Source: a virus
Length of the DNA: 31,284 nt
Strand: one strand, 5' to 3'
Virus record (IMG/VR): IMGVR_UViG_3300048102_000021
Span: 1-31,284 of that record
The position numbers and the translations under genes were made by a program. The notes below the pieces were generated by a model that was not told the origin of the DNA, ran no database searches, and saw only the letters and a program-made list of their open reading frames with translations. This document shows, piece after piece, positions 6,691 through 15,655 of this stretch; within the stretch, counting starts at the first letter, position 1; the number at the start of each line of letters is the position of its first letter.

Positions 6691-6927
6691 TTATCTCCTA
6701 GTTTTTTTATCGAAAATCTTTTCATCCGCCAAGGCGGTGTTGATGTAATCATCGATAGTTGATAATGCACGGATAATATCGTGCGCGTTATCGCGATCCT
6801 CGGTGGTCGAGTCCGGATCTGTGAAAATGCTAACCTGTAGCATTTTTACGGCATCAATGACTTCCTTAAATGTGGAGTCGTCTTTGAGCCGTTGTAATCT
6901 TGATGCTTTCTCTTTAACTTTTGCCAT
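6691..6927 (-). CDS. small helical protein between portal and scaffold
   Basis: A 78-residue charged helical protein (MAKVKEKASRLQRLKDDSTFKEVIDAVK at the start, A-L-A-D-E-K-I-F-D-K-K-T-R-R at the end). A small gene in this position between portal and scaffold is a recurrent feature of podovirus head modules, but I cannot assign it to a named family. Its ATG shares one base with the portal stop codon (TAATG), so it should be made in step with the portal. A portal-associated or head-assembly role is inferred from position only. Confidence 0.78.
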   Translation of the reverse strand: MAKVKEKASRLQRLKDDSTFKEVIDAVKMLQVSIFTDPDSTTEDRDNAHDIIRALSTIDDYINTALADEKIFDKKTRR

Positions 6928-9020
6928 TAAAATCTACCGCCAGACACTGCACCGCTTGGGCGTTCATCTGGATATCTTGGCTCTTTCTGTGACTGCTTAA
7001 TGTTTTCAACATCAACTGATGTATCGTATTTGCCAAGTATTTCAGCGGCCTTAATAAGTAAATCTTGATCCATTTTATCGCGCTCTCGGTCGTCTTGAGC
7101 AATGGCTTTCTGTGCGTCAACTTCCATCTTAACCATGTCAGATTGAGCCTTGGCTTGCGCTTTGAGCTGTTCGGCTTGTACGAGCGCTTGACCGGGATCG
7201 AGCGGCATTGGCTTGCCTTGAGCCTGCTGTTGTTTCATCATGAGCAACTGCTGCTCGTATTCATCACTCATTGGCGTAAAGTATCTGTCGCTGTTTCTAA
7301 TTCCAGCAATCGCCATAATATCCGCCATCGTATTGCGAATAAGCGTCATTGATACGAGGCCGTTACCTGCTCCGTAACTTTGCCAGATCTGCATCTGCAT
7401 CTGTAACGTCTGCTGTAGGATAGCGATCTTTTCGTCTTCCTTGCCAGTGCCAAGACCAATGTTGCACATAACGTCCATGCTAGAGTTCCATGATCTTGGA
7501 TCAATTGGCACGAACTGGCTATTCATACGCATCATTTTCTCTTCGTCGGTGTTCTCAATAAAGAGTTTTAACATGAGCTTAAATAGGCGCTTCATACCGC
7601 CCTCGGCAAGATTGCGTGACATAACCTCAATCTGAGCCGCACCAGCTTGTTTTGTAATGTTTGCCGCAGTAGCGGTAGTATTCTGTAGAGCGTCTGGATC
7701 AAGGCCCATAGAGGCCCGAGAGACGCCTGTTTTAGTCTCGATGGCGTCATCCATATACTGAATGGCTGCGAGCGTCTGAGCGGCTACAAACGGCACTGAG
7801 ATAGGCACAATCGCCTGTGGATTCTTCATCCTGATAATGCCGCCAATCTCGTTGTTTAGCACGTCGTCGACGTTGACCTGATTGTCCACAATGCCTATGC
7901 GAGGATTGTTTGTTAGCGCAACGTTGTCTAAGACGCCCCTGAGCATCGCTGTAGATGCGTCCTGATCGTCATTGATAAGATCAGATATAGAGCGGCCAAA
8001 GAACGCATGAGGCTCAGGATCGACCTCAAACACGGCAAATGGGACTTCACTGTATGGCTCGTAATCTAGGAGCTGGTAGTCATTGCCGCCAAGCATAAAC
8101 TTGTAGAGCTGTGCGACGCCAGTTCCCTCGATGTCCATCTTCATGTACGCCTCGGTCACTGCTACCAGTTTCATTGATAGATCTTCGGTCGACTCTTCTT
8201 CTTCCTGCTGATATCCGCGACGCTCAAAATCTTCAACTTCGGAATATGTATCGCTAGATCCGATGCCAGTAAGATTAGATACTTTCTCAAAATCGTATCC
8301 CATGTTAACGAGATCAGATACGCGCATCTCGGTACGGTGCGCCACAACGTAAAAGTCATCAATTGACGTTGCATTCCTGTCCACCATAAATTCTTCTGGC
8401 GGAACAGATTTTACTTGAAGCATCCCTTTGTCAGTTTTTCGACTAATCGTGACACTATGCTCAGGAACTTCGATTTCCATTCCCATTTGATCCATCGAGA
8501 TAGAGACTTCTTGGCTATGTTCGATAACATCTACATTCTCCTCGTTAACGATGGCTGCAAACTCTTCATCAGTTAAGTTTGTAAAACTGTAAGTCTCAGC
8601 CTCTGTGTATTTGTCCCAATAAACTTTTAGGACGCCAGCCTTCTTAACCATTGCGTCGTGAAACGCATCATTTAACAAACTGTAACCATTAAGCTCATTA
8701 AATGCCCAGTGCATATATTGCGTTGCCTGTTGCGCAACGGAGACATCATCTTGGTTCGATGGAATGTACTCGACCGCTCGATCAGTCGATAAAAACACGC
8801 GCAATAGACTTGGTTTAATTGATCGTATTGTGTCGCGTACTTTTGTTGCGACTACTTTAGATCGACCGTCTTCTTCGCCAATATCTACTTCGCCATCAAA
8901 GTATCTTTGTGCCTTAATTCTGTCCTCAGAAATTTCGCTCTCAATAAAATCAACGGCATCCTGTACGGCCTGCTGCACGATGCTTTCAACTCTATCTTCA
9001 TCCATTTTCTCTGGCTTCAT
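6927..9020 (-). CDS. portal protein
   Basis: A 697-residue protein typical in length for P22/SU10-like portals. The start holds a helical region followed by G-R-S-K-V-V-A-T-K-V-R-D-T-I-R-S-I-K-P-S-L-L-R-V-F, a segment I associate with this portal type. The middle has EYIPSNQDDVSVAQQATQYMHW and the conserved-looking P-F-A-V-F-E-V-D-P-E-P-H-A-F-F-G-R-S-I-S-D-L. The C-terminal part is Gln-rich and helical, consistent with the barrel of long portals. It would form the twelve-fold ring at the packaging vertex. The gene lies eleven bases after the preceding virion gene and is followed by the head genes. Confidence 0.92.
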   Translation of the reverse strand: MKPEKMDEDRVESIVQQAVQDAVDFIESEISEDRIKAQRYFDGEVDIGEEDGRSKVVATKVRDTIRSIKPSLLRVFLSTDRAVEYIPSNQDDVSVAQQATQYMHWAFNELNGYSLLNDAFHDAMVKKAGVLKVYWDKYTEAETYSFTNLTDEEFAAIVNEENVDVIEHSQEVSISMDQMGMEIEVPEHSVTISRKTDKGMLQVKSVPPEEFMVDRNATSIDDFYVVAHRTEMRVSDLVNMGYDFEKVSNLTGIGSSDTYSEVEDFERRGYQQEEEESTEDLSMKLVAVTEAYMKMDIEGTGVAQLYKFMLGGNDYQLLDYEPYSEVPFAVFEVDPEPHAFFGRSISDLINDDQDASTAMLRGVLDNVALTNNPRIGIVDNQVNVDDVLNNEIGGIIRMKNPQAIVPISVPFVAAQTLAAIQYMDDAIETKTGVSRASMGLDPDALQNTTATAANITKQAGAAQIEVMSRNLAEGGMKRLFKLMLKLFIENTDEEKMMRMNSQFVPIDPRSWNSSMDVMCNIGLGTGKEDEKIAILQQTLQMQMQIWQSYGAGNGLVSMTLIRNTMADIMAIAGIRNSDRYFTPMSDEYEQQLLMMKQQQAQGKPMPLDPGQALVQAEQLKAQAKAQSDMVKMEVDAQKAIAQDDRERDKMDQDLLIKAAEILGKYDTSVDVENIKQSQKEPRYPDERPSGAVSGGRF

Positions 9021-9030
9021 TTATATTCCC

Positions 9031-11019
9031 TTACGGAGTCATTATGTTTAATAAGCCTTCTGGCTGAGTAGCTTGAGATGTTGCTGCCGTTCCAGCATAG
9101 ACACCAGCAGCTCTGCCGACTCTAGAATATTTTCTCACCAGCTTATCCATTAATTTTTCATCGCTCAATGCTTTAAAAGCAACTTTTGGCTCTTGCGTAA
9201 AGATAGTTTGAATAATTTTTAAACGCTCTGCATCATTAAGCTCTGGAGCGTCTTTTTTTAATAATTTAAGCCCAGCCCTAAGAAAGCCAGTAGTAGGATC
9301 TAAAAGATCTGCGGCAGATATATCTGTTCCTTGATTATTTAATTCTCTTTGCAACTGAGCAGTTGGTGATCCAGCACCCGGTTTTACTTTTTGCGCTATC
9401 TCAGATGTGGCCCCAGCAAGATCTAATTTCTTTATTAAATCATCAAACTTGTCGTCCGTTCCGCCTAGAATTGTTCTTAAAGCAGCTCCAAATTGAGAGT
9501 CTTCATCGGCCAACTTTGAAAATGTTGTTTTTTGCCTGTTAACTTGATTTCTTAATGCAGTCATGGCGCCAGCTTTAAATGCTTTTAATTGCTCGCCTGA
9601 TAATTTTTCTAAAAACATTTCAGTTTGAGAAATATCTGTTCTTAGAAATTTTCTACCTTCTTCAAAAGATTCTTGCGCACTCATCATTTTTGCGTAATCA
9701 GCTCTCACTCTTTTTAATGGCTGCGATGACTGGTCAATTGACTCTCTTAACGCTTTTTCTTTTCCCTTAACCGCAGTACCTAAAGAGCCTTGACCTTCTC
9801 TGAACATTTTTCCTGATATATCATTTAATTCTCGCCTTATCATTTCTGCATCTCGCAGAGTAGGCTGCCTAACCATTCTCATTTCTCCTGCCGCATTTTT
9901 AGCAAACAAAGGAACTAAGTTTCTCATAGCGTACATTTTATTTACATTCTCTAACGCTCCGGGAACAGTTTTTGCTGCCTCCAACATATCTTTGGCAATA
10001 GATTTAGTTATAACGTCGTCTGGAGCGTTTTTAAATATCTTGTCGTATATCTTTCCTTGTTCTTTTTTTAACGCTTCTTGTGATCTTGTAAATCCTTTTA
10101 ATACGTTGTCATCCATATTTGGAGCAAGTCTTTGCTGTAACGCATCTATCGCACCTTGCTTGGTTGTTTTTGCTCTTGACGCAGTTCTAGATAAAACCTC
10201 TGCCCCAGCCGCTCCGCCTTCGATAACGTATGCTTTTAAGGCGTTTTGCAAAGTTTTGTTATCAGATAAGTATCGTCCTTCCATAAAGTCCATCATTAAC
10301 TGCTGCTCGTTTTTTCCAGTTAATTTAATCAATCTTTGTATTTCTGCTTGAACAGCGTCTGCTGGCAATTTACCAAGTTTTCTTTTTGCAAAGTCAACCA
10401 AATCAGAGACTTTTCGTATTGCAAATTTTCCACCTTTACCAACGACTGGATTTAAAAAAGTACCTATACCTCCGCCTTGCAAAGTATCTGCAAACTGCCC
10501 TCCAAAATCTTCTGATTCAGAGTAACCTAATCCACTAGCAGCCCCTTCTGCAAATCCAATTCCAGCCAGTCTGCCTACCGTTAATGGAGCAGCAGTTCCG
10601 CCAGTCATCATTGTTGCAATAATGCTTGGCACAATCGCACCAACAAGTTCTGTTGTGATAGCGGTGCCGGGATTTTGTTGTTTATATCTTGAAAGCTCTT
10701 CTCTTATTTTATTTCTTATTTCTGAATATTCTCCACCGCCCATGCCCTCTGGCAACATAGATCTAATTGCCGCTTCAATTTCATCTCCAAATCCAAACGT
10801 TGCTCCTTGAGTGAATGTCCTCCCAAGATTCATTGCCGCAGGATCTTCTGGGAGGGGAGCTGGCGCAACAGGAGATGGTAGACCGCTCCTTTTGATATCC
10901 AATTCATTTATAAGTTTTTGTTGAGCTGCATTCGGCCCTACTAGAGGAGATAATACTGACGAACCATTCTGCTCTCTAATTACTTCGTCTAAGATGTCTT
11001 GCTGGGCTTGATTCGGCAT
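9031..11019 (-). CDS. putative internal/ejection virion protein
   Basis: A 662-residue protein with the segment G-A-T-F-G-F-G-D-E-I-E-A (72-83) followed by a Y-x-E-I-R-x-K-I-R-E-E-L helix and a Gly/Ala-rich hydrophobic stretch at about 123-168, which could insert in a membrane. The remainder is long, charged helices. Large proteins with this motif next to the portal are known in marine podoviruses and are thought to be packaged in the head and ejected with the DNA. That function is inferred. No lytic transglycosylase motif is seen. The gene is visibly AT-richer than the portal and terminase genes. Confidence 0.7.
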   Translation of the reverse strand: MPNQAQQDILDEVIREQNGSSVLSPLVGPNAAQQKLINELDIKRSGLPSPVAPAPLPEDPAAMNLGRTFTQGATFGFGDEIEAAIRSMLPEGMGGGEYSEIRNKIREELSRYKQQNPGTAITTELVGAIVPSIIATMMTGGTAAPLTVGRLAGIGFAEGAASGLGYSESEDFGGQFADTLQGGGIGTFLNPVVGKGGKFAIRKVSDLVDFAKRKLGKLPADAVQAEIQRLIKLTGKNEQQLMMDFMEGRYLSDNKTLQNALKAYVIEGGAAGAEVLSRTASRAKTTKQGAIDALQQRLAPNMDDNVLKGFTRSQEALKKEQGKIYDKIFKNAPDDVITKSIAKDMLEAAKTVPGALENVNKMYAMRNLVPLFAKNAAGEMRMVRQPTLRDAEMIRRELNDISGKMFREGQGSLGTAVKGKEKALRESIDQSSQPLKRVRADYAKMMSAQESFEEGRKFLRTDISQTEMFLEKLSGEQLKAFKAGAMTALRNQVNRQKTTFSKLADEDSQFGAALRTILGGTDDKFDDLIKKLDLAGATSEIAQKVKPGAGSPTAQLQRELNNQGTDISAADLLDPTTGFLRAGLKLLKKDAPELNDAERLKIIQTIFTQEPKVAFKALSDEKLMDKLVRKYSRVGRAAGVYAGTAATSQATQPEGLLNIMTP

Positions 11020-11020
11020 A

Positions 11021-12631
11021 TTATTCTTCTCCTGCTAGATAATAGTCTTTTCTTTGCGCAGCATTAAACAAAGCCCAAGTTTCCCTTGGAACTCCATCTG
11101 GTTTTTTCAGATACTTCATATTTTCTTGTGTTATTTCGTTTTGTTTTTTGATGTACTCGGTATATGGCATATCTTGCAATTCTGCGGCTCTGCGAGAAAC
11201 CTCAACTTTAAGTTTTTCTAACGCATCTATTTTTCTTATAATATGATTTTGTAACTCTGGCCCTTTTAAATTTAAATCTAAACCTTTACTTAAAACTAAT
11301 TGCAGCTCTTTTTCACTTAGAGCGCCAAATGTTGCTTCATTAATTGCTTGAATACCTAAACTGATAGCCGCCTGCCTTAGCCTAGCGGTTGCATCATTAA
11401 ATGCTGGTAAAAATTCATTTTGTATGACGCCTGACTTTGCGCCGTCTGCTAAAGCGTCTAAAGCCTCTCTGTATATGCCCAAATTCCCTTCAATGGCGTA
11501 AGTTTTAGCTATAGCATCTTGCGCCATGTCTCTGCCTTTTTGGACATCTGCGTCATAGCGCTTCAGCGATAACTCTGCTTCAAATATCGCCGCTGGATCT
11601 CTGCCTTTGATTTGATCTCCTTCAGAGTCAAGCAATGGAACTACTTTCGTTGTTCCGTCTGGTTGTGATTGCACAACAAACATTTCATGTTGAGAGTTTG
11701 TTTGAACGCCAGAGGTGTTTGTTTTAGCCGTTATGCCTAAGTCTTTTTGTATGATTTGTTCATATATTTTTTCTGCCATCGCTGGATTTTCTTTAGCAAT
11801 AGCTGCGTAATCTTTGTAATCTTCACTGTTCTCTAAAAAGTTAACAATCTGTGCAGAAGTTTTTCCTTCTCTGTAGATCTTCATAGCTTCTTTAGGATCG
11901 CCACCTGCTTTAATCCAATCAGCCGCTTCAGTCCCAGCGACTGTCCCCATAGATGAAAAATAATCCGCCGTTCTGTTTAATTTTCTTAAATCCGTATTAG
12001 ATTTGATTCTTGCCTGCATCGCTGTATTTAATCCAGCATCTGGCTTTAATCTTAATGTGTTAAATGCCATTGCAGCGTCAGCAAAAAATGTACTAGCGGC
12101 TCTTGGATCGTCTTTTAAGTTTGCGTACAAACGCTTTAAAAAAGTAGATTGCTCGTTCCCAGATCCAGACCTGTTTTCTTCGTTTTCAACTGCCTTAATT
12201 GCCTGCACCTCTGGCTCGATTGGTGCAGTCCCAGACATATCATACTCATATATTGGAGCGCTTACTTGACCAGCGTTGAACATTGTTGTTTGGCCCTGCG
12301 GATAAACAGTGCCTTGTCTAATTATGTCTTCTCGATCAGAGTTTGCAATTTCATATTGATCTTTTAACGTTAAGTGTCCGGGCATCTCTGAGATTACATG
12401 TGGATAGCCGGGATTTGCAACTAAAAAAGGATCAGGTTCTTGTTCTACAATTGGAACCATTCTGTTTTGTTGCGGCTGGACTAATTGAGGAGTTTGCTGT
12501 TGCAATCCTCTTTTTTCTGCCATTCTTTCTCCGACAGCTCCAACTACATCGCGCAACGCACTCATGTCAGACGCCGTTCCTTGCTGTCTTTTAAAAAATT
12601 CTTCGTCTAGATTAAGTAATCCGATCGCCAT
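11021..12631 (-). CDS. large virion protein of unknown function
   Basis: A 536-residue protein starting MAIGLLNLDEEFFKRQQG. After a Gln/Pro-rich N-terminal part it is mostly long helices, with no catalytic motif I can recognise. It precedes the putative ejection protein by one base and shares its AT-rich composition and many-helix architecture, so the pair may be two parts of one internal complex. It could also be a head or tail structural protein. No signal peptide; no clear membrane segment. Confidence 0.7.
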   Translation of the reverse strand: MAIGLLNLDEEFFKRQQGTASDMSALRDVVGAVGERMAEKRGLQQQTPQLVQPQQNRMVPIVEQEPDPFLVANPGYPHVISEMPGHLTLKDQYEIANSDREDIIRQGTVYPQGQTTMFNAGQVSAPIYEYDMSGTAPIEPEVQAIKAVENEENRSGSGNEQSTFLKRLYANLKDDPRAASTFFADAAMAFNTLRLKPDAGLNTAMQARIKSNTDLRKLNRTADYFSSMGTVAGTEAADWIKAGGDPKEAMKIYREGKTSAQIVNFLENSEDYKDYAAIAKENPAMAEKIYEQIIQKDLGITAKTNTSGVQTNSQHEMFVVQSQPDGTTKVVPLLDSEGDQIKGRDPAAIFEAELSLKRYDADVQKGRDMAQDAIAKTYAIEGNLGIYREALDALADGAKSGVIQNEFLPAFNDATARLRQAAISLGIQAINEATFGALSEKELQLVLSKGLDLNLKGPELQNHIIRKIDALEKLKVEVSRRAAELQDMPYTEYIKKQNEITQENMKYLKKPDGVPRETWALFNAAQRKDYYLAGEE

Positions 12632-12642
12632 ATTATTTCCTA

Positions 12643-13077
12643 TTAGTATGCTGGAAAACCAAGATTTGGCATAAGCGTATATCCACTACTCATTGGTCGT
12701 TTAAACTCTGACTCATCGATCCCAGCAATGTAATTGCCACGCTGGAACGTATCACCGGCTGGCATTCTATTGCCAAACATATCCATTAAGTTTTGAGCGC
12801 CCTCAGCGCTAATTGGAGGTTGCTCTTGCGCTCCAATGCCTCCCATATCTGGCATATCTAATAAGCCCATGCCAGAGCTAGGAGCTGCCCTAAGCGGCTC
12901 TGGAGTCATCATGCCTTGAGCAACGTTAACTCCGCTTCCTATTTGTTGCGGTTGCGGTTGCATTTGCATCATAATTACTTGGAGCTGCTTAAGCTGCTCT
13001 TCGCTTAAAGAGGATGGAGACATCCCCATTTGCTGCATCCCCTGCATCCCCGGCAGCGTAGGCCCTCCCATCATCAT
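12643..13077 (-). CDS. Met/Gln/Pro/Gly-rich virion-associated protein
   Basis: A 144-residue low-complexity protein: the first 60 residues are dominated by M, Q, P and G (start MMMGGPTLPGMQGMQQMG), and the tail ends in aromatic and proline residues (TLMPNLGFPAY). No family recognised. Its ATG overlaps the stop of the S74 gene by four bases (ATGA), and the next gene begins 12 bases on. Such short, disordered proteins often fill the interval between tail-vertex and ejection genes in podoviruses. A structural or assembly role is inferred only from position. Confidence 0.72.
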   Translation of the reverse strand: MMMGGPTLPGMQGMQQMGMSPSSLSEEQLKQLQVIMMQMQPQPQQIGSGVNVAQGMMTPEPLRAAPSSGMGLLDMPDMGGIGAQEQPPISAEGAQNLMDMFGNRMPAGDTFQRGNYIAGIDESEFKRPMSSGYTLMPNLGFPAY

Positions 13078-14069
13078 ACGTTTAGCACCTCATAGTTAAC
13101 CATTAAGTATCCGTCTTTATGACGCTTAACAAAGTCTGGATGAGTCTTCATAACTTTTTGAGCAATAACGCCTACCTCTGGGTTTTTATTTAATCCAAGT
13201 TTCTTAGCAAGTTTGTTCCATTTCCAAGTAAATATTTCAATACCATTTTTTGCCTTACCAACTAACGTAATATCTGTTTTTAAATTTTTGTCTGATCCCA
13301 TAAAAGCTGCTTGAACGGCAGGATTAGACGCCATACTTGCAACACTGCTTAACATTCCGAACAGCCCCGGCGAACTACTCGTTGTTTGAGTCTGCCCACC
13401 ACCGTTCGGCACGGCTTGCAACGCATTGCTTGCGTAGTTAATAGATTGAGCTGGTGCGTTTGTGTATCCAGCGTATTGCTGTTTAGCTGCATCAATCAAT
13501 GCCTGCTGTATGCCCTGCTGTAGCGCTCCCTGCTGCATCATATTTTGATTGATTTTTTGCCCCATGCCAAAACCAAGATTTGCGACGTTTCCAAGCTGTG
13601 CGCCTGCGGCTAATCGTTGCTGACTTCCTTGCAATCCACTGTTAACGTTAAATTGGTCTGCCGCCATTCGATTATTAATATCAAACTGACCTGCCGTTTG
13701 TGCGTTTTGAAATCCCTGCGCCCTTAGAGCAGCAGATTGTTGTCCTAACAAATCAGCAACGCCACGCCCCATCTCAGCTTGAGCGATTCCGTGTCGAGAT
13801 CCACCAAATGCCTTAGCAGCCTGCGCTCGAGCGCCCATGTTATTCATTCCAATTTGTGCATTACGCAGCACGTCTTGCGCCTGTGCGTCGATCACCTGTT
13901 GCGTGTACGGATTTTGATATTGGCTGAGATCAGTCGTTGCTAACTGGCCAGCTTGAACCTGTTGCGGCGCATATCCCATTTCAAAAGCAGCACCTTGTCC
14001 AGCTCCGTATACACCTTGAGCTGCTGCTTGATTTACGTTAGGGATTCCGCCCTGTGGAGAGCCTGCCAT
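13074..14069 (-). CDS. virion protein with C-terminal S74 self-processing chaperone domain
   Basis: Residues 1-250 are Gln/Ala/Asn/Gly-rich and helical. Residues 259-331 form a short peptidase S74 (intramolecular chaperone) domain: S259-D260-K261-N-L-K264 contains the Ser before the cut and a Lys five positions on, matching the Ser/Lys spacing of the endosialidase domain. N-P-E-V-G-V-I-A-Q-K and a final Y-L-M-V-N-Y-E follow. The domain normally folds and trimerises a fibre or spike and then cuts itself off. Here it is attached to a Gln/Ala-rich body rather than a beta-helical spike. It is also shorter than many S74 domains. The gene starts three bases after its companion. Confidence 0.85.
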   Translation of the reverse strand: MAGSPQGGIPNVNQAAAQGVYGAGQGAAFEMGYAPQQVQAGQLATTDLSQYQNPYTQQVIDAQAQDVLRNAQIGMNNMGARAQAAKAFGGSRHGIAQAEMGRGVADLLGQQSAALRAQGFQNAQTAGQFDINNRMAADQFNVNSGLQGSQQRLAAGAQLGNVANLGFGMGQKINQNMMQQGALQQGIQQALIDAAKQQYAGYTNAPAQSINYASNALQAVPNGGGQTQTTSSSPGLFGMLSSVASMASNPAVQAAFMGSDKNLKTDITLVGKAKNGIEIFTWKWNKLAKKLGLNKNPEVGVIAQKVMKTHPDFVKRHKDGYLMVNYEVLNV

Positions 14070-14072
14070 AAT

Positions 14073-14633
14073 TTATCCTTTGTATATTGCGTAACCGTTG
14101 CCTAATGAAACATATCCGCTAGGAGCCGCTTGGTAACTTGGCTTAAAATTGTTTTGCAGAGTGTTATGTAAATAATGATTTGTCCCTAATTTCACAAGAC
14201 TTCCAGCTGCTGGCCCCGGAGGAGTTATTGGCGCTGGTTGATTTCCACTATAAGGATCAACAAACATTTTGTTATATTGCGCCACTTGGCCCGGCCTTCT
14301 TGACTCTAACTCTGCTAACGCTTGATCAAACAAGTCGCCAGATGAATACGCCTGCAATCCGCCAGCATATGTATTAGGCGTTGGTGCCATGCCTTGCATA
14401 GCAGTTAATGAGCCTTGTGGAACCATTCCAAACGCTTCTGCCGCGTTAATGTTTGAGTTAAAAGCCGCTTGCTGAGTTGGATTAAATGCCGCGACATCAG
14501 GCCCATAAAATGGCATATATCCAACTTTTTGGGCCGTTTCAGCTCTAGCAATGTTCCTTTCTGCTGGCGCTTGAACCCAAGCTGGTACGCTACTGCTCGT
14601 TGTTTGGCTTCCGCCTTTACCGCCGCCGCTCAT
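14073..14633 (-). CDS. virion protein, MSGGGKGGSQTT type
   Basis: A 186-residue protein starting MSGGGKGGSQTTSSSVPAW, followed by P-A-E-R-N-I-A-R-A-E and a Y-M-P-F-Y-G-P-D-V-A-A-F-N-P-T-Q segment. This N-terminus is familiar to me from structural proteins of marine phages that often lead straight into a Gln/Ala-rich body with an S74 domain. Here the S74 protein is a separate gene three bases downstream, so the two may be halves of a formerly single polypeptide, or partners in one complex. Function unknown. Confidence 0.75.
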   Translation of the reverse strand: MSGGGKGGSQTTSSSVPAWVQAPAERNIARAETAQKVGYMPFYGPDVAAFNPTQQAAFNSNINAAEAFGMVPQGSLTAMQGMAPTPNTYAGGLQAYSSGDLFDQALAELESRRPGQVAQYNKMFVDPYSGNQPAPITPPGPAAGSLVKLGTNHYLHNTLQNNFKPSYQAAPSGYVSLGNGYAIYKG

Positions 14634-14999
14634 TTATATCTCCCTTTTAAGCGTTGTAAACTCAAATTTCCATCCAAGTTTATTTAATACTTTTTCCCAG
14701 CCCTTACGACCGGCTATTGTTAATGAAGAGCATCCGTTTGCCTTAGCAAACTCAGCAAATGGCTCGTTTAAGGTTGTAATTTGTTCAAGACTACCACCAG
14801 CTAGAAAAACGTGAAACACTTTTTTACGCGGATACTCAATGATTTCAGTGATGCAACAGCTGTCATCAAGAGGCCAAAACTGGTACCTATAACTAAGAAC
14901 GCCAAGAACAATGTCATCAAAAGTATGTGTACCACCGCTATAATCAAGAGCATCGTCAATGTATTGCCTACATCTAACCAATTCTTCAGTGACATTCAT
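14634..14999 (-). CDS. GNAT-like phage tail-region protein
   Basis: A 121-residue protein starting at ATG 14999, which overlaps the preceding stop by four bases (ATGA). The longer ORF start at 15050 would bury 51 bases in the upstream gene and is rejected. Sequence features: F-D-D-I-V near the start, V-F-H-V-F-L-A-G-G in the middle and C-S-S-L-T-I-A-G-R-K-G-W-E-K-V-L near the end. This matches a small acetyltransferase-like (GNAT-fold) protein that recurs beside phage tail genes. Whether it transfers an acetyl group or acts as an assembly factor is not known; I see no clean acetyl-CoA motif beyond the G-R-K-G-W segment. Confidence 0.78.
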   Translation of the reverse strand: MNVTEELVRCRQYIDDALDYSGGTHTFDDIVLGVLSYRYQFWPLDDSCCITEIIEYPRKKVFHVFLAGGSLEQITTLNEPFAEFAKANGCSSLTIAGRKGWEKVLNKLGWKFEFTTLKREI

Positions 15000-15655
15000 G
15001 GCACATACAGTTCCGCCACAGATAACGTAACGGATGGTGATGCTGGGCAAAATGCAGTTGCCGCAGTCGTTGATAAAGAGCCATTTGTGCTATCTACGGC
15101 AAACATTGACTGCAAATAATCGTTGGCATTTACATCAAAAACGCCAGACCTGCTAATTATTTTCTTTTGCCCATTGTTGTGCAGCGTAGTCACCATCGTT
15201 GAGTTGTCTACATTAACGCCGTTAATTCTAGGCCAGAAATAAAACGTAACCGTACTGGCTGAACTTGAAGTAATCTCAGCGCTAAAATTTAATCGATATA
15301 TGCCAGACTTAGCAAACACAATCTTGCTTGCATCAGTACCGTCAATAGACACATTATGCGACGATGCGCTTGTGTTGTAAGTTATTGCTGTGGCGGTATC
15401 GGCTCCAGAGGCGGTCTGGTTGGTAAAATCTACAAAGTATCCATATGAGTTCTCACCGTATGGAATGGGCTGAAAAGCGCCATCAGTTGAGACGACCATA
15501 TGATTTATAGATGCGTCCCAAAGCATAATCCCATCGTCAGATGCAGAATCGCCATCCAAACGAAAATTTAATTTATTTTTTGTTCTAGCTAAAAAATTGT
15601 TAAGGCGCTCCGCCCATTCTCGCCAGCTGCCACCTAATGGTGGAGGCCCGGTCAA
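14996..15655 (-). CDS. tail fibre or tip protein with C1q-like C-terminus
   Basis: Residues 1-45 hold a conserved short N-terminal attachment-like segment (G-G-S-W-R-E-W-A-E-R-L-N-N-F-L). The rest, about 65-219, is beta-rich (Y-R-L-N-F-S-A-E-I-T-S-S followed by alternating Ser/Thr/Val) with the feel of a C1q/TNF-like jelly roll used as a receptor-binding tip in marine phages. Its start overlaps the stabiliser stop by four bases (ATGA) and its stop overlaps the GNAT-like gene by four. The assignment to tail adsorption is inferred from fold-like pattern and position. Confidence 0.75.
   Translation of the reverse strand: MTGPPPLGGSWREWAERLNNFLARTKNKLNFRLDGDSASDDGIMLWDASINHMVVSTDGAFQPIPYGENSYGYFVDFTNQTASGADTATAITYNTSASSHNVSIDGTDASKIVFAKSGIYRLNFSAEITSSSASTVTFYFWPRINGVNVDNSTMVTTLHNNGQKKIISRSGVFDVNANDYLQSMFAVDSTNGSLSTTAATAFCPASPSVTLSVAELYVP

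Noticed and set aside
9992-10351. 119-codon plus-strand frame
   Set aside because: Antisense to the putative ejection protein; no start context and no family pattern.
15000-15050. Longer start of the GNAT-like protein at 15050
   Set aside because: It would lie within the upstream gene; the ATG at 14999 has an exact four-base overlap with the stop.
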